Below are positions 53,375 to 61,871 of a stretch of DNA of 64,000 nucleotides, piece after piece (the stretch's first letter is position 1; every line of letters starts with the position of its first letter). Made by a program: the position numbers and the translations under genes. Source of the DNA: Nocardia pneumoniae NBRC 100136. GTDB lineage: Bacteria > Actinomycetota > Actinomycetes > Mycobacteriales > Mycobacteriaceae. Under the pieces are notes generated by a model. It ran no database searches, was not told the DNA's origin, and was given only the letters and a program-made list of their open reading frames with translations. The DNA lies in assembly GCF_000308755.1 (NCBI RefSeq), contig NZ_BAGF01000151.1:121043-185042 (forward strand), written 5' to 3'.

Positions 53375-54471
53375 CCACCATGCTCGCCGCCCGCGCCCAC
53401 CGGAACTCCGATGCCATAGTCCTCGAAGAGATTCCGGTACCCGAACCGGGACCACTCGACGTAGTGGTAGCCGTCGCCGCCGCCGGACTGGCACCGGGCA
53501 TGATGCGACTCCTCAAAGAGGGTGCGTTCAAACACCTTCCGACCACCCTTGGGCACGAAGCGGCCGGAACAGTGGCCGCGGTGGGCACGCAGGTGCGCGG
53601 GATCGCGATCGGCGATCGGGTTCGGGTACACCCGAACCTCAACTGCCGTAACTGCGTCTACTGCCGGACCGACCGCGACATGATGTGCGACCAGCAGGCC
53701 ATGATCGGCCACGCCGCGTTCAGCGCGGTACCGATGCCGCTTTACGACGAGTATCACGACGGGGCATTGGCAGAGTACGTCCGCGTCCCGCATTGGCTCA
53801 CCGACCCGCTGCCGGATTCCGTCGGATTCGATGTGGGCGCAAAGGTTCACGACCTCGCCAATGCCGTGCGCGCGCTGAAATCGGCCGATCTCCCCTTGGG
53901 GGCGACCGTCGTGGTCACCGCGGCCACCGGAACCATGGGGACCGCCACGGTGAAACTTGCCGAACACTTCGGGATTTCGCGGCTCATCCTCGTCGGCCGC
54001 AGCGCGCAGCGATTGCATTCGGTCGAGGCACTCGCGGGCCGGGTCGACACCGACTGCCTCGCGCTCGAGGATCTCGACGGCGACTGGTCGTCGACCGGCG
54101 GGCTGACGCGCCGGCTGCGGGACCTTGTCCCGGATGGTGCGCACGCCGTGATCGACTACATCCCGGATGGTCCTGCGACCGCCCAGGCCATGGCAGGCCT
54201 CGCGACCGGCGGCACGTTGGTGCACATGGGCGCGAACCGAGCGCCGTTGCCGTTTCCGGCTATGGCGATGATGGCCAACTGCTGGCGGTTCGTCGGGACT
54301 CGTGCTTGCACGCGCACCGACGCCCGAGAAGTGCTGCAACTGCTCGCCAGCGGCGCGGTGAACATTGACGACCTCATTACCCAGCGGTTCGCGCTCGTCG
54401 ATGCCGTCACGGCCGTGGACGCCATGCTGCGCCGCAGCGAGCCGATGTGGATGACGGTGGTGAATCCCTGA
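53371..54471 (+). CDS. Zinc-type MDR alcohol dehydrogenase-like protein
   Basis: A 366-aa medium-chain dehydrogenase. The structural zinc Cys cluster is present in NLNCRNCVYCRTDRDMMC, GHEAAGTVAAVGTQVRGIAI is the catalytic-domain motif with Glu/His, and VVVTAATGTMGTATVKLAEH is the nucleotide-binding loop. Where most zinc enzymes have Cys-Gly-x-x-x-(S/D), the sequence is AAGLAPGMMRLL, so the usual catalytic-zinc Cys is absent and the chemistry may be non-classical. ATGA overlap with the bicupin gene and TGATG overlap with the next gene indicate coupling. Confidence 0.84.
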   Translation: MTTMLAARAHRNSDAIVLEEIPVPEPGPLDVVVAVAAAGLAPGMMRLLKEGAFKHLPTTLGHEAAGTVAAVGTQVRGIAIGDRVRVHPNLNCRNCVYCRTDRDMMCDQQAMIGHAAFSAVPMPLYDEYHDGALAEYVRVPHWLTDPLPDSVGFDVGAKVHDLANAVRALKSADLPLGATVVVTAATGTMGTATVKLAEHFGISRLILVGRSAQRLHSVEALAGRVDTDCLALEDLDGDWSSTGGLTRRLRDLVPDGAHAVIDYIPDGPATAQAMAGLATGGTLVHMGANRAPLPFPAMAMMANCWRFVGTRACTRTDAREVLQLLASGAVNIDDLITQRFALVDAVTAVDAMLRRSEPMWMTVVNP

Positions 54472-55145
54472 TGAAGATCACCCACTACGGACATGCGTGT
54501 GTGCTGGCCGAAATTCCGACTCCGGAAGGTTCGGTACGGATATTGATCGACCCGGGTACCTACTCGCGCGACTTCGGGCAGCTGCGCGAGATCGACCTCG
54601 TGCTGATCACCCACGCGCACCCCGACCACCTCGATATGGCGAGGGTCCCAGAACTACTCGAACACAATCCCCGGGCTCTGCTCGTGCACAGCCCGGGAAC
54701 GACGTCCGTGCTCGCCGGCCTGACGCCGAGTACCCGCGTAGTCGAACCCGGTGACAAGCTGACGGTTCGGGGCGTCGACATCATCGTGACCGGCGGTGCA
54801 CACGCTTGTGTCCATCCGGACCTGCCCGGCTCGGACAACAACGGCTATCTCGTCGCCGGATCACTGCTGCATCCAGGGGACGCCTTCGATCAGCCGCCCG
54901 GAAATGTCGATGTGTTGTTGCTTCCGGTCGGTGGACCGTGGATGAAAATCGGTGAGGGCATCGACTATCTGCGGGCGGTCGCGCCGCGGGTGGCCATCCC
55001 GATTCATCAGGGCGGGCTGGCGCTCGCGCACCAGCGCATGCACTACCAGCTGCTCGAGAAGCTCGCGCCGGAGCAGACCGAGATCATGGTACTCGAACCC
55101 GAATCGACCTTTGATTTTCGACATTCGAAGGAGTCGCATGCGTGA
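54471..55145 (+). CDS. Metallo-beta-lactamase-fold hydrolase
   Basis: A 224-aa MBL-fold protein with the metal motif THAHPDHLDMARV (HxHxDH), later His in GGAHACVHPDLPGSDNNGYL, Asp in LLHPGDAFDQPPG and terminal His in VAIPIHQGGLALAHQRMHY. It is close to the UlaG-like/YcbL class of MBL hydrolases (KITHYGHACVLAEI at the N-terminus). It might hydrolyse a lactone or thioester intermediate. The stop overlaps the aldolase gene start by 8 bp. Confidence 0.84.
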   Translation: MKITHYGHACVLAEIPTPEGSVRILIDPGTYSRDFGQLREIDLVLITHAHPDHLDMARVPELLEHNPRALLVHSPGTTSVLAGLTPSTRVVEPGDKLTVRGVDIIVTGGAHACVHPDLPGSDNNGYLVAGSLLHPGDAFDQPPGNVDVLLLPVGGPWMKIGEGIDYLRAVAPRVAIPIHQGGLALAHQRMHYQLLEKLAPEQTEIMVLEPESTFDFRHSKESHA

Positions 55146-55821
55146 ACCGCGACAGGCGGTGGTGCAGGCCGGCCGTGCCCTGGCCGCCGCCGGGCTCGGC
55201 GACATGGTGTGGGGCCATGCCTCGGTCCGTGATGCCGAGGGGCGCGGCGTCTGGATGAAGGCCGCCGGGTGGGGGTTCGAAGAAATCGACGACGACCGAG
55301 TGCTCCTGGTATCGGACGAAGGAGCCGTACTGGACGGCACCGGCAAACCGCACCTCGAATTCCCGATCCACACCGAGATCATCGGGCGGCGAGCCGATAT
55401 CGGGAGTGTCGTGCACACCCATGCTCCCGCGCTGGCCGCCTTCGCCTCACTCGACTGTGAGCTGCGGGCGATCTCGCACGACGCGGTTCCGTTCACCTAC
55501 CCACAGCTGCCCCGGTTCACCGACACCGGGGCGCTCATCGCCACGCCGGAATTGGGTCGTGCGCTCGCGCGGCGGCTCGGTGGCGCCAACGCGATTCTCA
55601 TTCCCAACCACGGCGCGGTCACCGTCGGTGCGGATTCCGCGACTGCCGTCATGTACGCCGTCCTGCTCGAACGTGCCTGCCGCATACAGCTTCTCGCCGC
55701 CGCCGCAGGCGGGCCGAAGACCTGGTCCGACGAAGCGGAGATACGTTTCAAACGCGACCAGGTGTGGCCACGCTCCCAGCTCGACGCGGGCTGGCAATAT
55801 CTGCTCAGGCGTGCCGAATGA
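55138..55821 (+). CDS. Class II aldolase/adducin-family protein
   Basis: A 227-aa aldolase-fold protein. Metal ligands: GSVVHTHAPALAAFASLD (two His) and ILIPNHGAVTVGADSATAV (third His); GHASVRDAEG is the phosphate/carboxylate-binding-like loop. Family members cleave or decarboxylate hydroxy-acids, often at the end of aromatic catabolism. It is the last intact gene of branch B and is coupled to the genes on both sides by overlaps (8 bp upstream, ATGA downstream). Confidence 0.84.
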   Translation: MREPRQAVVQAGRALAAAGLGDMVWGHASVRDAEGRGVWMKAAGWGFEEIDDDRVLLVSDEGAVLDGTGKPHLEFPIHTEIIGRRADIGSVVHTHAPALAAFASLDCELRAISHDAVPFTYPQLPRFTDTGALIATPELGRALARRLGGANAILIPNHGAVTVGADSATAVMYAVLLERACRIQLLAAAAGGPKTWSDEAEIRFKRDQVWPRSQLDAGWQYLLRRAE

Positions 55822-56033
55822 ACACGACGACAACACTTCCCACAACCATCAGAGCTGTCCGCGTGCTGGAGCACGGCAGGCCCGAACAGTTGATCTACGA
55901 CGACTACCCCTTAGAGCCAATGGGATCGACCGGAGTGCTGGTCGCCGTGAATTCTGCATCGGTGTCGGGATGGGACCTCAGATACCGGTCGGGGCAGCGA
56001 TCTGGATCCGGGAGCGGGCGGGCTGAAAAGTGA
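55818..56033 (+). pseudogene. Truncated MDR alcohol dehydrogenase (N-terminal 71 aa)
   Basis: Starts in ATGA overlap with the aldolase gene and reads RAVRVLEHGRPEQLIYDDYP, GVLVAVNSASVSGWDLRYRS, the N-terminal GroES-like domain of quinone-reductase-type dehydrogenases. Homology stops at about 56000 and the frame ends at a TGA after GSGSGRAEK. The rest of the ~330-aa enzyme is gone; IS3-transposase sequence follows immediately, so insertion and deletion cut the operon here. Confidence 0.8.
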
Positions 56034-56080
56034 AAGATGTCGTGCGCCATACAGATAGAGGATCGCAGTACCTTTCCGCC
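56034..56080 (+). mobile_element. IS3-family transposase scrap
   Basis: Translating from about 56036 gives VVRHTDRGSQYLS (56042-56077), the highly conserved second-Asp motif of IS3 OrfB integrase cores (H-S/T-D-x-G-x-Q-Y). Nothing before or after continues the transposase. It marks the breakpoint that truncated the dehydrogenase gene. Confidence 0.6.
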
Positions 56081-56450
56081 GGGCCGAACTGCTCCGCGAG
56101 CACCTGCGCCGAGTCGCCGGACACGCGGACCGGTAACCGCAGCCGCGACAGGACAGAATGAGCCCGCACGGTATCGCCGTCCAGGCTCGTCTCATCACCG
56201 GCCCCACATTCGATGTGCCCCGAGCGGGCTCGCACTAGGATATTCAACCCGGCCGACCATTGCCGCGTGCCTTGACGTGCCACCTTGACTTTGTCCGCCT
56301 TGGACGTCGAGTCGCGGGCGGGGCCATCCCCGCGTGTGCGGGGCCGACTCACTGATCCATTGTACGTCTCGGGCCGCCACTATCACCGCGTTCTCGGGTT
56401 GGCACCGTCATACAGCCGGATGGCGTGGCACGGATGTAGATTCGAGCTTT
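56081..56450. other. Degenerate region with an unidentified leftward frame
   Basis: About 370 bp. A leftward frame (56352 to about 56080) contains GHIECGAGDETSLDGDTVRA and LRLPVRVSGDSAQVLAEQFG, which look protein-like but match nothing I recognise; it begins within the CRISPR-repeat-like hairpin. It may be a gene remnant. Confidence 0.3.
56320..56347. repeat. Single type I-E CRISPR-repeat-like hairpin
   Basis: The 28 bases contain CCATCCCCGCG-TGTG-CGGGG, a hairpin of the kind seen in type I-E (Cascade) CRISPR repeats. Its translation on the opposite strand, RPRTRGDGPA, is the well-known spurious peptide of such repeats. No second copy occurs within two repeat-spacer lengths on either side and no cas gene is in the window, so it is at most an orphan or relic repeat. 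Confidence 0.45.
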
Positions 56451-57434
56451 CTACCGCACAATGACGATCTTGCCGCGGGCGTGGCCCTGCTCCAGGTAGC
56501 GGATGGCAGCGGGCAGTTCGTCCAAGGGGTAGCTGCGGTCGATGACGGGGGTCACTTCGCCCGCCTCGATGACATCCCGGAGCCGCACCAGATCTGCCGC
56601 GTTCGGCGCGACTGTGAGGCTCGTCAGGCGCTGGCTCACGAATGGGGACATCAGGCGAGCGGCGAGCAGGCGATCCACAGCGCCGATCCAGTGGCCGTCG
56701 GAGTCACCGCCGGCCAGTACCAGCGTGCCGCCGGGTGTGAGTGCACGCAGGTAGTCCGATGGGGCGCGGGTTCCGGACAATTGGAAGACGACGTCATAGC
56801 GTCGCCCGCCGCGGGTGAAATCTCCTCGGGTGTAATCGATGACATGGTCCGCGCCGAGGGACCGGACCAGGTCGGCATTTCCCGTGCCGCACACACCGGT
56901 CACCTCGGCGCCCCAGTGCTTGGCGAGCTGCACGGCGAACGTGCCGACACCGCCGGACGCGCCGACGATCAGCACGCGCTTTCCCGGACCGATCCGTCCG
57001 TGATCCCGTAGTCCTTGCAGGGCCGTCGTCGCGGCCAATGGTACGGCCGCGGCCTGCTCGAAGGAGAGATTCTCCGGTTTGTGTGCCAGTAGATCTGCTG
57101 GAACGCAGACGTATTCGGCGAAGGTACCGAAGCCGCGCAGGAACGGGCTTCCGAATACATCGTCTCCGGGCCGAAATCCGGTGACGTTCGCACCGACCGC
57201 TTCCACCTGCCCCGCCACATCACAGCCGGGCACCGTATGGCGCGGGCGCCGCAGCCCCAGCTGCAGACGGGCGATGTATGGAATGCCTCTGATCAAGTGC
57301 CAGTCGGCGGGGTTCACCGATGTCGCGTGCACCCGGACCAGCACCGAACTGTCCTCCGGCGCCGGAGGATCGATGTCACGAAGTTCCAGGACATCGTCCG
57401 GTGCACCGTATTCGTCGTGAACGATCGCTTTCAT
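56451..57434 (-). CDS. NADPH:quinone-reductase-like MDR oxidoreductase
   Basis: A 327-aa zinc-independent MDR protein: VRVHATSVNPADWHLIRGIP, GCDVAGQVEAVGANVTGFRP, FEQAAAVPLAATTALQGLRD and nucleotide loop GKRVLIVGASGGVGTFAVQL. The structural zinc Cys cluster is absent, as in quinone oxidoreductases. It starts at ATG 57434 (MKAIVHDEYG). It reads in the same direction as, and about 80 bp downstream of, the MMPL gene, possibly as a two-gene unit for stress or detoxification. Confidence 0.85.
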   Translation of the reverse strand: MKAIVHDEYGAPDDVLELRDIDPPAPEDSSVLVRVHATSVNPADWHLIRGIPYIARLQLGLRRPRHTVPGCDVAGQVEAVGANVTGFRPGDDVFGSPFLRGFGTFAEYVCVPADLLAHKPENLSFEQAAAVPLAATTALQGLRDHGRIGPGKRVLIVGASGGVGTFAVQLAKHWGAEVTGVCGTGNADLVRSLGADHVIDYTRGDFTRGGRRYDVVFQLSGTRAPSDYLRALTPGGTLVLAGGDSDGHWIGAVDRLLAARLMSPFVSQRLTSLTVAPNAADLVRLRDVIEAGEVTPVIDRSYPLDELPAAIRYLEQGHARGKIVIVR

Positions 57435-57515
57435 TCGTTTTCCTTCCTACGGGTGGTCGAGCGATTGACCGCGCGGTTCGGATCACATGGGAGAGCTCTT
57501 GCGCCGCAGGAGAAT

Positions 57516-59672
57516 TCAGCTGCGCTCGGTGGCTGGAATCGGCGCAGTCCCGGTCGGCGGCTCGATATCGCGCTTGCGCGCTCGCGGGAGGAACGAGCCG
57601 AGCCAGTGGGGCATCCACCAGTTGGCCCGGCCCAGCACTGCCATGGTTGCGGGTACCAGCACCATCCGGACGATCGTCGCGTCCAGCACGATCGCGGCGG
57701 CCAGACCCAGACCCATCATCTTCACCAGCGGCGACGGGCTCGCGACGAAGCCGAGGAACACCGCGGTCATGATCAGGGCGGCGGAGGTGATCACGCGGCC
57801 CGTACCCGCCAAGCCGCGTGCGACCGACTCTGCATTGTCGCCGGTGGCGTCGAATTCCTCGCGGATACGTGAGAGCAGGAACACCTCGTAGTCCATGGAC
57901 AGGCCGAAGAGAATGGCGAAGAAAATCGTCGGCATCGGTGAGGGGATCGGATAGGTTCTCTCCAGACCGAATGCGGCAGCGAACCAGCCCCACTGGAATA
58001 CCGCAATCACGATGCCGTAGGCCCCGCCGATCGACAGCAGGTTCATCACCGCCGCTTTCAGCGGTATCGCGAGGGAGCCGAACACCACCATCAGCAGTAG
58101 AAACGACGCGGCCAGGATCGCGGCGACGAAGACCGGCAGGGCTTCGTCCAGCCGTTCGGTGAGATCGTCGGTCATTGCTGTCAGGCCCGAGACGGCGACG
58201 TTGTCCGGCAGCAGGTCGCGGACGCGCCGCAGGGTTTCCGCCGTTGCCGCGTCTGCGGGACCGGTGGCAGGTATCGCCGACAGCACGACCGTGTCACCGG
58301 CGGACGAGGTCCGGGGCACGCCCACGGCCACGATCCCGTCGTCGGCGGCAATGCGCTCGGCCAGCGCAGGAATGTGCCCGGCATCGACTCCCGGGCTGCG
58401 CAGATCGGCGACAAGCAACAGCGCGCCGTTGAAGCCTGGCCCGAAACCGTCGGCCAGCAGGTCGTAGGCGCGGCGGTGCGTGGTGCTCGTCGAGTCGTCA
58501 CCAGCGTCAGGGAAGCCCATGCGCATGCTGAAAGCCGGAGCGGCCAATGCAAGCAGCACCACCGCGGCGACGACCAGATACGGCCACGGCCGCTCGGCGA
58601 TCCGGTGCGCGAAGCGCCACCACGCCGTGCCCGTCGGCTGCAAGGCTGGGCGACCGCGGCGAAGCAGGCGTCCGGCGTCGATGCGGTCGCCGAGCAGTGA
58701 CAGCAGCGCAGGCAACAACGTGAGCGCGGTCGCGACAGCAAGCAGCACCACCAGCGAAGTGCTGAGACCGACCGAGGTCAGGAATCCGACACCGGTCAGC
58801 ACGAGGGCCGTCATGGCCACGACGACGGTGCCGCCCGCGAACAGCACGGCAGAGCCGGCGGTTCCCATCGCGTTGGACAGCGCTGCCGCGTTGTGCTGGC
58901 CTGCGGCGCGGTTCTCGCGGTAGCGGGCCACGATGAACAGGGCATAGTCGATGCCGACACCCAGGCCGATCATCGCGCCGATCGTCGGTGCCGCCGAAGA
59001 GATGTCCAGGGCGGCCGCTAGTACCACGATGCCACCGACTCCGGCGGCAACCGTGATCAGGGCCAGCGCTATCGGAAGTAGTGCGGCCACGATGCTGCCG
59101 AACGCGACGACCAGCACGATCAGCGCGACCAGCACACCAGCGGCTTCCGCACCCGAGGTCTCGGTATCGGCGTTGATGAACGCCGCGTCGCCACCGAGTT
59201 CCGCCGTGACACCGGCGTCCCGTGCCGGTGCCATCGCCGCGAAAAGCGCGTCCAGTACTTCCGGCCCCAAATCGGTCGACGGCAGATCGAAGGTGATTTC
59301 GGCGAAGCCGATCCGCCCGTCGGGGGAAATTGTGCCCGTGGCGAACGGGTCGGCCAGCGCGGCCACGTGCTCCACGTCGGCAACCCGGACGACTGCGGCA
59401 TCGACAGCGGAGCGGTAACCGTCGAGCCGCTCCCCCGGCGGCGCGGCGAAAACTGCCATGGCGCTGCCGTCGGCTGCTTCGGGGAAGCGTTGCTCGAGCA
59501 GTTCCATCGCCTGCGCGCTCTGGCTGCCGGGCGCGATGAAGTCGTCGATGAACGGGCCGCCCGCAGTCCCGGCCAGTGCTAAGACGATGGCGACAGCTGC
59601 CACCCAGGCAGCGATGGTGTGCCATGGTCGGCGGGCACTGAGGTCGCCGATGCGGCGGGTCAGTCGGTTCAT
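57516..59672 (-). CDS. MMPL/RND-family transporter
   Basis: A 718-aa membrane protein with the MMPL layout: TM1 (WHTIAAWVAAVAIVLALAG), a large extracellular loop, five clustered TMs (AGVLVALIVLVVAFGSIVAA, GAMIGLGVGIDYALFIVARY), a second loop, and the second TM bundle with FFAILFGLSMDYEVFLLSRI, ending LVPATMAVLGRANWWMPHWL. The G-x-x-x-D-Y motif with proton-relay Asp/Tyr is present in both halves (GVGIDYALF, GLSMDYEVF). It exports lipids or drugs. ATG 59672 follows AGGAG; the longer frame upstream is not conserved in style. Divergent from the two-component system below, which may control it. Confidence 0.88.
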   Translation of the reverse strand: MNRLTRRIGDLSARRPWHTIAAWVAAVAIVLALAGTAGGPFIDDFIAPGSQSAQAMELLEQRFPEAADGSAMAVFAAPPGERLDGYRSAVDAAVVRVADVEHVAALADPFATGTISPDGRIGFAEITFDLPSTDLGPEVLDALFAAMAPARDAGVTAELGGDAAFINADTETSGAEAAGVLVALIVLVVAFGSIVAALLPIALALITVAAGVGGIVVLAAALDISSAAPTIGAMIGLGVGIDYALFIVARYRENRAAGQHNAAALSNAMGTAGSAVLFAGGTVVVAMTALVLTGVGFLTSVGLSTSLVVLLAVATALTLLPALLSLLGDRIDAGRLLRRGRPALQPTGTAWWRFAHRIAERPWPYLVVAAVVLLALAAPAFSMRMGFPDAGDDSTSTTHRRAYDLLADGFGPGFNGALLLVADLRSPGVDAGHIPALAERIAADDGIVAVGVPRTSSAGDTVVLSAIPATGPADAATAETLRRVRDLLPDNVAVSGLTAMTDDLTERLDEALPVFVAAILAASFLLLMVVFGSLAIPLKAAVMNLLSIGGAYGIVIAVFQWGWFAAAFGLERTYPIPSPMPTIFFAILFGLSMDYEVFLLSRIREEFDATGDNAESVARGLAGTGRVITSAALIMTAVFLGFVASPSPLVKMMGLGLAAAIVLDATIVRMVLVPATMAVLGRANWWMPHWLGSFLPRARKRDIEPPTGTAPIPATERS

Positions 59673-59938
59673 GATCACGTACTCCTGGGTGATGGCCGCT
59701 GGTTGTTTCGAAGGCACTTGGTGGACAGCGGGTTCCATCGTGGGCGGCGGGCACCTGCGCGGTCGCCCGCCGCAAGAGGGTTCGCTTCCCCTCGGGCGTC
59801 GGGTTGCCATGCCGCAGTCCTCCTCCTGGCGGCGGAGGCGGTATCCGCACGGAGCGTGATGACTGCCGATCCCGGTGTGGCCTACCGTTGCCTGGTGCGC
59901 ATCGATTCATCTCGCAACGGCCACCGGGTCCCGGGGCG
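59673..59938. other. Promoter region between divergent MMPL and histidine kinase genes
   Basis: 266 bp holding both divergent promoters. No gene is supported. No clear operator was identified. Confidence 0.4.
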
Positions 59939-61156
59939 ATGACAGACCGCGCTGCCCTCCGGTCCTCGCCTGCGCCACATGGCACGTCGAAGCGATTCCG
60001 GGGCCCGTTCACCCGCTGGCCACGCACCTCGGACGCCACTCTCGCGGTCACGATGTTCCTGCTGGCCGTGCACGTCGTGGACGCGCCCGGAGACGCGATC
60101 GCCCTCCGATCAACCGGTTCGGTACCCGTCGCGGTGCTGCTGGTTTCCGCTGTGGCGAGCGCGGCGCTGTACTGGCGCCGCAGCGCACCCGTGCCGGTCT
60201 TGGCGGTGACGCTGCTGTCCTGGCTGGTCGTGGCGCTGATTTCGGTGAACTCCGACTTCGGCGGCATGGCGATCGTCGCGCTGTACAGCACGGGGCGCTA
60301 CTCCGGCGAGCTGAGACGGGGCTATGTCGGTGTCGGGGGTGGCTTTGTCGTGGTCACCGTCGATGGCCTGCTCGCGCACGCCGCCTGGGCGGAGATCATC
60401 ACCGGCCTCGTCGCCATGGAACTGGCGTGGTACGTCGGCCGCCGGTTGCGTCTGCGCGCCGAACGCGCCGAGCGGCTGCGCCGGGAACAAGCCGACGAGG
60501 AACGCCGGATCCGCACCGAGGAACGTACCCGCATCGCCCGCGAACTCCATGATGTGGTCGCTCACCGAGTGAGCATGATGACGGTGCAAGCCGGGGCCGC
60601 CAAGGTTGTGGCCACCCACGACCCCGAGGCGGCCCACCAGGCGATGGCCGCGGTCGAGGACGCCGGGCGCCAAGCGCTGGATGAACTGCGCCATCTGCTG
60701 GGAGTGCTGCGGCCGGATCTCGATCATGACGGGCTCGGTCCGCAACCCGGCCTTGCCGACCTTCCCGGTCTCGTCGAGGAGGTGCGCCGGGCGGGCCTCG
60801 ATATCTCGGTGACGACCGAGAACGTTCGTACCCCCTTGGCGGCTCGTGTGGAACTGTCGGCGTATCGCATCGTGCAGGAAGCGCTGACCAACGTGCTCAA
60901 GCACAGCGGCCCGCGGACCCGGACCGAAGTGCACCTACGCGGCACGCAGTGTGGTCAGGGCATCACGATAGAAGTACTCGATGACGGCCGCGCGACACGA
61001 CCGGGGCCGAGTATCGACAAGCGCCCGGCCGGTCACGGGATCATCGGTATGCGCGAACGGGCCCTACTGTTGGGTGGCAGCCTCCAGACGGGCCCGCGAC
61101 CCGGCGGCGGTTTCCGAGTGCTCGCCCAGCTACCCACAGGAGGGCCGCAGCCGTGA
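59939..61156 (+). CDS. Sensor histidine kinase (NarL/DesK class, HisKA_3)
   Basis: A 405-aa kinase. N-terminal hydrophobic segments span about residues 30-165 (ATLAVTMFLLAVHVV, VAVLLVSAVASAALYW, PVLAVTLLSWLVVALI, GGGFVVVTVDGLLAH). A coiled linker (RLRLRAERAERLRREQADEE) leads to the HisKA_3 H-box ERTRIARELHDVVAHRVSMM (His ~209). The HATPase domain has ELSAYRIVQEALTNVLKHSG and HGIIGMRERALLLGGSLQTG. ATG 59939 chosen as the start of coherent coding. The response regulator follows after 37 bp. Confidence 0.88.
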   Translation: MTDRAALRSSPAPHGTSKRFRGPFTRWPRTSDATLAVTMFLLAVHVVDAPGDAIALRSTGSVPVAVLLVSAVASAALYWRRSAPVPVLAVTLLSWLVVALISVNSDFGGMAIVALYSTGRYSGELRRGYVGVGGGFVVVTVDGLLAHAAWAEIITGLVAMELAWYVGRRLRLRAERAERLRREQADEERRIRTEERTRIARELHDVVAHRVSMMTVQAGAAKVVATHDPEAAHQAMAAVEDAGRQALDELRHLLGVLRPDLDHDGLGPQPGLADLPGLVEEVRRAGLDISVTTENVRTPLAARVELSAYRIVQEALTNVLKHSGPRTRTEVHLRGTQCGQGITIEVLDDGRATRPGPSIDKRPAGHGIIGMRERALLLGGSLQTGPRPGGGFRVLAQLPTGGPQP

Positions 61157-61193
61157 GTTCCGTGAACCCATTCGCGCCGGGGCATAGCCCGGC

Positions 61194-61871
61194 ATGAGTG
61201 TCCGCGTCATCGTCGTCGACGATCAGGCCCTGGTCCGCACCGGCTTCACGATGGTGCTGCGGATCCACCCCGACATCGAAGTGGTGGCCGAGGCCGGAAC
61301 CGGACTCGAAGCGATCGAGGCGGCGCACCGGCATCGTCCGGACGTGATTCTGATGGACATCCGCATGCCCGAAATGGATGGACTCGAAGCGACCGCCACG
61401 ATTATGGCTGAGGCGGATTGGGACGTCCGGGTGCTGATCTTGACCACATTCGACCCCGACGAATACGTCTATCGGGCCCTGCGGGCCGGTGCCAGCGCCT
61501 TCGTGCTCAAAGACATGCCTGCCGACCAACTGGCCGCAGCTGTGCGAACCGTGGCCGACGGTGGTGCACTGCTCGCGCCCTCGATCACTCGCCGCTTGAT
61601 CGGCCGGTTCGCACGCCGTCTCACCATAGACACCGCCGTGGCAAACCGCCTGCAACGGCTCAGCGACCGGGAACGCGACGTCATGGTCGCCGTCGCGCGC
61701 GGAGCCAGCAACGCCGAGATCGCCGCGCAGCTGTTCATCGGAGCCGCGACGGTCAAGTCCCACGTCTCGAGCATCCTCACGAAACTCGGCCTGCGCGACC
61801 GCGCCCAGATCGTCGTCTTCGCCTACGAGAGCGGCCTGGTCGAAGCCGGCGACAACAGCATCGGTCACTGA
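61194..61871 (+). CDS. NarL/FixJ-type response regulator
   Basis: A 225-aa regulator. Receiver domain at 1-120 with acidic pair VIVVDDQALVRTGF, phospho-Asp in PDVILMDIRMPEMDGLEA (Asp ~55), Thr in VLILTTFDPDEYVYRAL and Lys in GASAFVLKDMPADQL. The LuxR-type output HTH is LSDRERDVMVAVARGASNAE, IAAQLFIGAATVKSHVSSIL. It pairs with the kinase just upstream. The divergent MMPL gene is the obvious candidate target, as in many actinobacterial kinase-regulator-MMPL loci. Confidence 0.9.
   Translation: MSVRVIVVDDQALVRTGFTMVLRIHPDIEVVAEAGTGLEAIEAAHRHRPDVILMDIRMPEMDGLEATATIMAEADWDVRVLILTTFDPDEYVYRALRAGASAFVLKDMPADQLAAAVRTVADGGALLAPSITRRLIGRFARRLTIDTAVANRLQRLSDRERDVMVAVARGASNAEIAAQLFIGAATVKSHVSSILTKLGLRDRAQIVVFAYESGLVEAGDNSIGH

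Noticed and set aside
56200..56450. A CRISPR array
   Set aside because: Only one repeat-like unit is present; the sequences one repeat-spacer length away on either side do not repeat it and there are no cas genes.
58507..60291. A 594-codon leftward open frame overlapping the MMPL gene and the kinase promoter
   Set aside because: An alternative frame of the MMPL gene, extremely Arg-rich, with no hydrophobic pattern.
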